From RPRB01 sp035543115 (lineage in GTDB: Bacteria; Myxococcota; Myxococcia; Myxococcales; Myxococcaceae), in contig DATKKF010000002.1 of the NCBI GenBank assembly GCA_035543115.1, positions 1 through 56,444 of the forward strand: DNA of 56,444 bases, read 5' to 3'. Made by a program: the position numbers and the translations under genes. Positions 50,022-56,444 of this stretch are shown piece after piece; positions within the stretch are counted from its first letter, which is position 1; every line of letters starts with the position of its first letter. The notes below the pieces were generated by a model. It searched no databases. It saw only the letters and a list, made by a program, of their open reading frames with translations, and was not told where the DNA came from.

Positions 50022-50762
50022 CTACCCCGACTCCGGCCGGCCTGCGCCGGGCAGCAGTTCCCGTCGCCGGAGCCGATCGTACGAGACGATACCGAGCAGC
50101 AGGAAGAAGCCCAGAGACACCAGGACGTGCCACCACGCGTGCAGCTGCAGATCGGAGATCCCGTGGGCGGGGCACGCCTTCAGATCCACGAACCAGATGG
50201 CAATGCCCGTCGCGTACGCGGCGAGCCCGAGCGCGAACCACCCCCGCACCGCCCTGTTCTCCGGCCGCAGGGCCAGCCAGCTCAGCCGCCCGAGGCAGAA
50301 GATCTCCAGCGCGCCGAAGCTGACATGGAAGGCCAGGAACTGCGCGTGGCCGCGGTTGAGCGTCGCGCCCGCCGTCGCCAGCAGCACGTACCCCACGAGC
50401 GACGCGGGGAACCAGCGCCCGAGCCGCCGTGTCGGCCCGTTCTCCACCAGCAGCCACACCAGCCAGGTGACGAGGTACAGCATCGGCAGCTCGTCCAGCA
50501 TCTGCAGCTCGAACCGGAGCGTCCCGTGGAAGGCGATGCTCCCCAGGCCCACCACCGCCAGCAGCGCGAACGCGAGGCGGATCTCCCCGGCGAACCGGCG
50601 CGCGGAGGCGCCCACGGCGCCCACGGCGCCCGCGGCCACCATCGCCAGACTGGAGAGCGTGTTCCAGAACTCGGCCACCCATGGAGTGACGGCGTAGTTC
50701 TGCTCGCACCAGTCGATGCTCGCCGTGGGGACGCCCCAGAAGCCAGACGGGTCGACCGGCAC
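50022..50762 (-). CDS. Alkaline ceramidase family integral membrane protein
   Basis: The 246-residue protein has about seven TM helices and the full alkaline ceramidase (ACER/YPC1) signature. The N-terminal GFWG ... IDWCEQNYAVTPWVAEFWN carries Asp17, Trp18, Glu20, Asn22 and Glu31, equivalent to the Ca2+ ligands of human ACER3. Ser75 and His79 lie in SIAFHGTL, Asp90 follows in QMLDELPM, and His208 and His212 in LHAWWH. These equal the ACER3 Zn2+ and catalytic residues. Such enzymes hydrolyse ceramide to sphingoid base and fatty acid. Its presence implies ceramide or a related amide-linked lipid substrate. Confidence 0.9.
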   Translation of the reverse strand: MPVDPSGFWGVPTASIDWCEQNYAVTPWVAEFWNTLSSLAMVAAGAVGAVGASARRFAGEIRLAFALLAVVGLGSIAFHGTLRFELQMLDELPMLYLVTWLVWLLVENGPTRRLGRWFPASLVGYVLLATAGATLNRGHAQFLAFHVSFGALEIFCLGRLSWLALRPENRAVRGWFALGLAAYATGIAIWFVDLKACPAHGISDLQLHAWWHVLVSLGFFLLLGIVSYDRLRRRELLPGAGRPESG

Positions 50763-50804
50763 GGCGGGCAGTCTACCCGCACGGGCGCCCGGCGCGTGGC
50801 CGGG

Positions 50805-52088
50805 TCATCCCACCAGCTCGGCCCGCGGGACGTCCGCCCGGAGCCGGCGTCCGGTGACCTGCATCATCATGAACAGCGTGAGGACCGCGCCCACCGTGAT
50901 GCTCAGGCCGGTGAAGCCCTCGAGCAGGAAGGTCAGGGAGAAGCCCACCAGGTAGACCAGCTGGGCGAGCCCCATCTCCCGGAGCGCGAAGCGCCAGCCG
51001 ACCATCCACTGCGCGTAGGTCACCGAGAGCACGATGGAGACGGCGCTGGACAGGGTGAGCGCCAGCCACAGCGGGACGTGGTCGGCGAGGTAGGCGAAGA
51101 GCAGGTGGTCGGCGAAGAACGCGCAGCCGATGAGAAACCAGGACAGGGGATGGAGGCGGTGGCCGCGTCCCTCCGCGAGCAGCCCGACCACGAAGAAGTA
51201 GAAGAGCAGCGCCACCGGAGCGAAGAAGGTGATGCGCGCGGCGAGGGGTCCGGGGTTGGTCTTCTGCGGCAGCGCGAGTGAGATGGGCGCGCTGCCCACC
51301 AGGCTGTGGAACTCCCAGGTTCCGCGCCACCCCCCGGCGTCGCCCGCCGCACGGCTCGGTGAGATGCTCCCCGGGGAGAAGTCGATGCCCCGCGCGTTGC
51401 TCCGGAGCTCGAGCGAGAAGTCGCGGATGACCGAGCCCCCGGCGGCGGCGGGCCGGTACGTCCAGGAGGACGTGCCGCGGGTGCGGTAGCGCACCGTGAA
51501 GCCGTGACGGACGGATGGCTCGAGGGTGACCGACCAGTGCGCCGCGCCCCCATCGACCTCGGCGGCGATCGGCTGGCCCTTCCCGTCCAGGACCTCGAAG
51601 CCGTCGTAGATGGCGCCACGGGCCGGGAGCGGAAAGCTGAGGGTCACTGCCCGGGTCGCCGCGGTGTCGTTCAGCACGACGTAGCGGCCCTCGAAGTCGG
51701 CGCCGTAGGTCGGGAACCAGAGCAGACCTTTCTGTCTGTGTTCGAGCGCCAGCGAGACGCGTGCATGGGTGGAGACGAGCGGGAGGGGGACGGAGACCTC
51801 CTCCATCTTCTGCACCTTCGATTCGTAGGGCCGGCCGTTCCCGTCGTAGAGCGTCCGTCGCTCCTCGCGCGGACGTTGTTCGGTGTATTGCCCCGAGGGC
51901 CCGCCCTGGTCCAGCGGCGGACCCCAGAGCTGGTGGACCTCGTTCACCAGCGAGGACGACGTCTGGCCCGAGCGCACCAGCAGCGTGGCCCCGAGCAGCA
52001 TCCAGGCGGTGGTGCAGCCGACCCAGACCAATCCCAGCACGACGTAGCGACGGATCATGCCGGTGCCGCGGAGCAGCGCCCGTGCCAT
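50805..52088 (-). CDS. CreD-like inner-membrane protein
   Basis: ATG 52088 (or 52058) gives 427 residues. One N-terminal TM helix is followed by a large periplasmic beta-rich domain (LSFPLPARGAIYDGFEVLDGKG, FTVRYRTRGTSSWTY) and five or so C-terminal TM helices (ITFFAPVALLFYFFVVGLLAEG, PLSWFLIGCAFFADHLLFAYLADHVP, FLLEGFTGLSITVGAVLTLFMMM). This is the layout of CreD, an envelope-integrity protein linked to beta-lactam and colicin tolerance in Enterobacteria. No creBC genes are near. A small protein gene lies 108 bp upstream in the same direction. Confidence 0.75.
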   Translation of the reverse strand: MARALLRGTGMIRRYVVLGLVWVGCTTAWMLLGATLLVRSGQTSSSLVNEVHQLWGPPLDQGGPSGQYTEQRPREERRTLYDGNGRPYESKVQKMEEVSVPLPLVSTHARVSLALEHRQKGLLWFPTYGADFEGRYVVLNDTAATRAVTLSFPLPARGAIYDGFEVLDGKGQPIAAEVDGGAAHWSVTLEPSVRHGFTVRYRTRGTSSWTYRPAAAGGSVIRDFSLELRSNARGIDFSPGSISPSRAAGDAGGWRGTWEFHSLVGSAPISLALPQKTNPGPLAARITFFAPVALLFYFFVVGLLAEGRGHRLHPLSWFLIGCAFFADHLLFAYLADHVPLWLALTLSSAVSIVLSVTYAQWMVGWRFALREMGLAQLVYLVGFSLTFLLEGFTGLSITVGAVLTLFMMMQVTGRRLRADVPRAELVG

Positions 52089-52196
52089 GGACCCGGATGC
52101 CCGGTGGCCCGATCTGCCGGCGGCGTGGGGGCCGCAAGTGGGCGGCCGTGCGGCCACGGGTCCACCGGGCCATCGGTCGGCCACCACCTCCGAGGA

Positions 52197-52394
52197 CTAA
52201 CTGCGGAACTCGCGGGCGATCGCCGCGAACGCCTCGTCCACCGCGCGGGCGATGGTCGCCTCCAGGTCCTCGCCCGCCGCCGAGGAGATCCGGACGAGCA
52301 GGGCTGTGAGACGCCGGGCCAGCGCGCCTGGGCGAGGCGCGGCGCGGTCGAGGGCAACGGAGTCGGGGGTCACGGCGGTCATGCGCTTCTCCAT
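52197..52394 (-). CDS. Small hypothetical helical protein
   Basis: A 65-residue frame (MEKRMTAVTPDSVALDRAAPR ... EDLEATIARAVDEAFAAIAREFRS) with a plausible C-terminal amphipathic helix. It lies upstream of the CreD-like gene and could be co-transcribed. No family recognised. Confidence 0.5.
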   Translation of the reverse strand: MEKRMTAVTPDSVALDRAAPRPGALARRLTALLVRISSAAGEDLEATIARAVDEAFAAIAREFRS

Positions 52395-52646
52395 GCAAGG
52401 GCCGCCCGGGACTCCCGGTGCGGCGTGGATTGACTGGGGCTGGAGAGCGGGGTGGCGACTGGCGAGTACATCTGTCCCTCTTGGTTTGCATCCGGAAGAC
52501 CCGGTCTGCTCGTCCCGTTGCCTCGTGTTGCCCGGTTTCTGCGGGAGCTGTGCTGGTCACCGATGTCGCACCCCATGCGTCCGGGAGGTTGCGGGCCCGG
52601 GGACGCTCGATGCGCCCGGGCGGCCCGGCTAGGGTTCCGGGCCCCA

Positions 52647-54146
52647 ATGGGAATCGCCGACTACGGAGCTCTGGACGCGGTGGGGCTGGCCGAGCTCGTC
52701 CACCGGCGAGAGGTGAGTCCCCGCGAGCTGGTCGACGAGGCCATCGGCCGCATCGAGCGGGTCGACCCGCAGCTGAACGCGGTGGTGGAGCCGCTGTTCG
52801 ACCGGGCCCGGGAAGCGGCCGGGACGACCATTCCCGACGGACCCTTCCGGGGCGTGCCGTTCGCCACCAAGAACCTGCTCGCGCCCATTGCCGGGGTGAG
52901 GATCGACGCCGGGAGCCGCTTCTTCCACGGGCACGTCGCAGCGCGGGACAGCACCCTCATCGGGCGGTACCGACGGGCCGGGCTGCTCATCCTGGCGACC
53001 ACCAATACCCCCGAGCTGGGGCTGCTCCCGTTCACCGAGCCCGAGCTGCACGGGCCTACCAGGAACCCCTACGACCCGACGCGGACCTCCGGCGGCTCGA
53101 GCGGTGGCGCGGCGGCCCTGGTCTCCTCGGGAGCGCTGCCCATGGCGCACGCCAGCGACGGCGGCGGTTCCATTCGCATTCCCTCGTCGTGCTGCAACCT
53201 GTTCGGGCTCAAGCCCTCACGGGGCCGGGTGCCGGTAGGTCCCGACCTCCAGGAGATCTGGCACGGCCTCGTCTGCGACCACGTGGTGACCCGCACCGTG
53301 CGGGACAGCGCCGCGGCGCTCGACGCGGTCCAGGGGCCCGAGCCCGGCGCGCTCCACCACGCGCCTGCGCCCGGGCGGCCGTACCTCGAGGACGTTGGCC
53401 AGCCGCCACGGCGGCTGCGCATCGCGCTCTCGGTGACTCCGCACCTGCCGTCGCACGTGGACCCGCGCTGCGTGGAGGCGACGCGGACCGCGGGGCGACT
53501 CTGCGAGTCGCTCGGGCACGTGGTGGAGGAGGCGTCGCCGGCCTTCCGGCCCCATGAGCTGGCCAAGGCGTTCTTCACCATCGTCGTCTCCGAGGCCGCG
53601 TCGGACATCCGCCGGGGCGAGCTGCTGATGAAGAAGAAGGCCCGCCCGCGCGACTTCGAGGCCACGACCTGGCTGGTGGCCTTGCTCGCCCGTGAGATCA
53701 GCGCCGCCGACTTCGCCTCGTCGATGTCGATGCTCCGCGACGTGAGCAAGCATGTCTCGCGGTTCCTCGAGACCTACGACCTGCTCCTCACTCCGACGCT
53801 GGCTCGCCCGCCGCCTCTCATCGGCGAGCTTCTCCCGAAGGGGCTGGAGAAACGGATCCAGGCCATCGCCGCGACGACCTCGTCGTCGCTGCTGTTGAAG
53901 CTGGGCGGGGGCATCGACGCCGCCGTGGACCGGGTGTTCGACTTCGTTCCCTTCACTCCGCTGGCCAACTTGGCGGGCCTGCCGGCGATGTCGGTGCCGC
54001 TCGGCGAGGCGGATGGGCTGCCCATCGGCGTCCAGTTCGTCGGCCGGTTCGCGGACGAGGCGACGCTGTTTCAGCTCGCCGGCCAGCTGGAGCAGGCGGC
54101 GCCGTGGACCGGGCGGCGGCCGAGGGTCAGTGCGGACGTCCGATAG
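52647..54146 (+). CDS. Amidase signature family hydrolase
   Basis: ATG 52647 gives 499 residues. The Ser-cisSer-Lys amidase core is present: Lys in GVPFATKNL, the GGSSGGAAALVSSG loop, and GSIRIPSSCCNLFGLKPSRGRVP with the nucleophilic Ser. The C-terminal LANLAGLPAMSVPLGEADGLPIGVQFVGRFADEATLF block is typical. Substrates across the family range from acyl-glutamine to fatty-acid amides; with a ceramidase-like gene 1.9 kb away an amide lipid is conceivable but unproven. Cytoplasmic. Confidence 0.9.
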   Translation: MGIADYGALDAVGLAELVHRREVSPRELVDEAIGRIERVDPQLNAVVEPLFDRAREAAGTTIPDGPFRGVPFATKNLLAPIAGVRIDAGSRFFHGHVAARDSTLIGRYRRAGLLILATTNTPELGLLPFTEPELHGPTRNPYDPTRTSGGSSGGAAALVSSGALPMAHASDGGGSIRIPSSCCNLFGLKPSRGRVPVGPDLQEIWHGLVCDHVVTRTVRDSAAALDAVQGPEPGALHHAPAPGRPYLEDVGQPPRRLRIALSVTPHLPSHVDPRCVEATRTAGRLCESLGHVVEEASPAFRPHELAKAFFTIVVSEAASDIRRGELLMKKKARPRDFEATTWLVALLAREISAADFASSMSMLRDVSKHVSRFLETYDLLLTPTLARPPPLIGELLPKGLEKRIQAIAATTSSSLLLKLGGGIDAAVDRVFDFVPFTPLANLAGLPAMSVPLGEADGLPIGVQFVGRFADEATLFQLAGQLEQAAPWTGRRPRVSADVR

Positions 54147-54377
54147 GGCGGAACACTCGGAGGACGTCTTGCCCATGCTTCCGACCCTGGCGCGGGCGCG
54201 GCTGCCGAGCCGGCTCAGCCATCCGGTGGGGGCAAAGCAGCTCTCGCTCTCCTTCGCTGGCGTATCGCAGCGGTCGCCGCTCGGGACTCGCTTCGACCGT
54301 TTCATGGACCGACCTCTATCGCCGTCAGGACTGGCCGGGGCCTCGAGTTCGAGGAGAAGTAGAGGCGGTGCGGCCGC

Positions 54378-54674
54378 TCAGGTCGCGGCGAGCGCGTCCG
54401 CGTCCTCGGCCAGCTTGGTGTCCCGCCAGGTCAGCCCCCCTGCGTCGTGGGTGATTAGGGCGAGCGTCACCTTCGAGTAGCGGATGTCGATGTCCGGGTG
54501 GTGGTTCGCCGCCTCGGCCGCGTCGGCCACCCGGTTCACGAACGCCATCGCCGCGCGGAAATCCGCGAAGCCGAAGGTCCGGCGGATCATCCCCCCCTCC
54601 AGCGCCCAGCCGGGGTGCGCCTTCAGCCAGCCCTGCACCTCTGCGTCACCGAGCCTCGTCCGGTCACGTGCCAT
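54378..54674 (-). CDS. phhB: Pterin-4a-carbinolamine dehydratase-like protein
   Basis: ATG 54674 gives 98 residues with the PCD motif NHHPDIDIRYSKVTLALITHD and GLTWRDTKLAEDADAL. It dehydrates 4a-hydroxytetrahydrobiopterin, normally recycling the cofactor of phenylalanine hydroxylase, which is not present in the window. It lies 11 bp downstream of glpK on the same strand. Confidence 0.92.
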   Translation of the reverse strand: MARDRTRLGDAEVQGWLKAHPGWALEGGMIRRTFGFADFRAAMAFVNRVADAAEAANHHPDIDIRYSKVTLALITHDAGGLTWRDTKLAEDADALAAT

Positions 54675-54685
54675 GGCCCGGCTCT

Positions 54686-56170
<1,485 letters not shown>

Positions 56171-56199
56171 GGGGCCCGGCAGGGTAGCGGATCCGACGA

Positions 56200-56219
56200 A
56201 CGAGGTGTCTGACACCCGT
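56200..56219. repeat. Dispersed palindromic repeat, copy 3 (degenerate)
   Basis: ACGAGGTGTC-T-GACACC-CGT is a single-copy version of the element at 948-968 and 46414-46434. The core GGTGTC-T-GACACC (56204-56216) is perfectly palindromic while the outer arm has mutated (CCGT for CTCGT). It lies between the glpK start and the end of the partial hydrolase gene. Confidence 0.65.
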
Positions 56220-56222
56220 GGT

Positions 56223-56444
56223 TCAGCGCACTGCGGCAGGACCGAGGGTGCGGTCCACGAAGGCCGTCACCTCGGCCGCGACCAGCTCTTGGCTCCGGTC
56301 CCGCGGCAGGATGTGCGCGCTGTCCTCGATCTTCACGAATCGCACCGAGCGCGACCGCTCCAGCCTTCGCACCAGGGCCGCGGCCCCGGCGGTATCCACC
56401 ACGTGGTCCTCGCCGGCCACCATTACCAGCACCGGGCAGGTCAC
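56223..56444 (-). CDS. Alpha/beta hydrolase, C-terminal part (continues beyond window)
   Basis: The frame is open to the last base, so the start is outside. The visible 73 residues are the C-terminal third of an alpha/beta hydrolase: CPVLVMVAGEDHVVD carries the catalytic Asp after strand 7 and IEDSAHILPRDRSQELVAAEVTAFVDRTL the catalytic His and last helix. Type (carboxylesterase, monoglyceride lipase-like) cannot be decided. Confidence 0.85.
   Translation of the reverse strand: MTCPVLVMVAGEDHVVDTAGAAALVRRLERSRSVRFVKIEDSAHILPRDRSQELVAAEVTAFVDRTLGPAAVR

Noticed and set aside
50773..52647. 624-codon minus-strand frame overlapping the CreD-like gene
   Set aside because: Arg/Gly/Pro-rich with no domain; the 50805-52088 frame has hydrophobic helices and CreD organisation.
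54147..54377. Possible small plus-strand gene between the amidase and phhB
   Set aside because: Only out-of-frame, Arg/Ser-rich translations with no ribosome-binding site; treated as intergenic.

Overview
The window is uniformly very GC-rich and densely coded, with many start/stop overlaps of the ATGA or GTGA type. I see no rRNA, tRNA, CRISPR array, insertion sequence or integrase. Gene content points to a gliding delta-proteobacterium of the Myxococcota. The evidence is an AglR-AglQ-AglS-like gliding motor operon, a sigma54 activator/kinase pair, an ECF sigma factor coupled to a TPR Ser/Thr kinase, PAS/GAF kinases, paired membrane GTPases and a mevalonate-type HMG-CoA synthase. The assignment to Myxococcota is inference from gene content; I cannot name genus or species.

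Layout. 1-4721: end of a divergent Hsp70, then a histidine kinase/NtrC-type regulator operon. Opposite it lie two tandem paralogous small secreted lysine-rich proteins, each with its own sigma54 -24/-12 promoter, closed by a strong terminator. 4817-9149: SanA-like protein, then atpG-atpD-(secreted protein)-atpC-(thioredoxin-fold protein). 9189-14645: LuxR-type regulator, M23 peptidase and two overlapping membrane GTPases. 14680-18695: multi-domain HisKA protein lacking an ATPase domain, then aglR-aglQ-aglS. 18708-25624: small membrane proteins, LON-domain protein, NAD synthetase, acetyltransferase, PadR regulator, and a degenerate GGDEF protein coupled to an EcsC protein. 25738-29001: proline biosynthesis, with proC divergent from proBA and their start codons overlapping in a single CATG.

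29541-38509: TetR regulator with a palindromic operator, HMG-CoA synthase, PEBP, DUF2804 protein, cupin, MreB, an M16 peptidase pair (one catalytic, one not) and a VOC protein. 38514-43181: glycosyltransferase, haloalkane-dehalogenase-like hydrolase, dapD, GST, LysR regulator and a Cys-rich probable metal-binding peptide. 43182-49945: ECF sigma/Ser-Thr kinase pair, a secreted protein with an internally duplicated domain, and an MltF-like lytic transglycosylase. 50022-56444: an alkaline ceramidase homologue with all known metal and active-site residues, a CreD-like membrane protein, amidase, pterin dehydratase, glycerol kinase and a truncated hydrolase.

Recurrent themes are envelope biology (MreB, M23, MltF, SanA, CreD, gliding motor, ceramidase) and signalling. 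Three intergenic copies of a dispersed palindromic repeat built on the unit ACGAGGTG/CACCTCGT are also present. The strongest candidate for an undescribed system is the sigma54-controlled two-component/twin lysine-rich microprotein module at 1093-4721. The bacterial ceramidase and the ATPase-less kinase next to the gliding motor come next.
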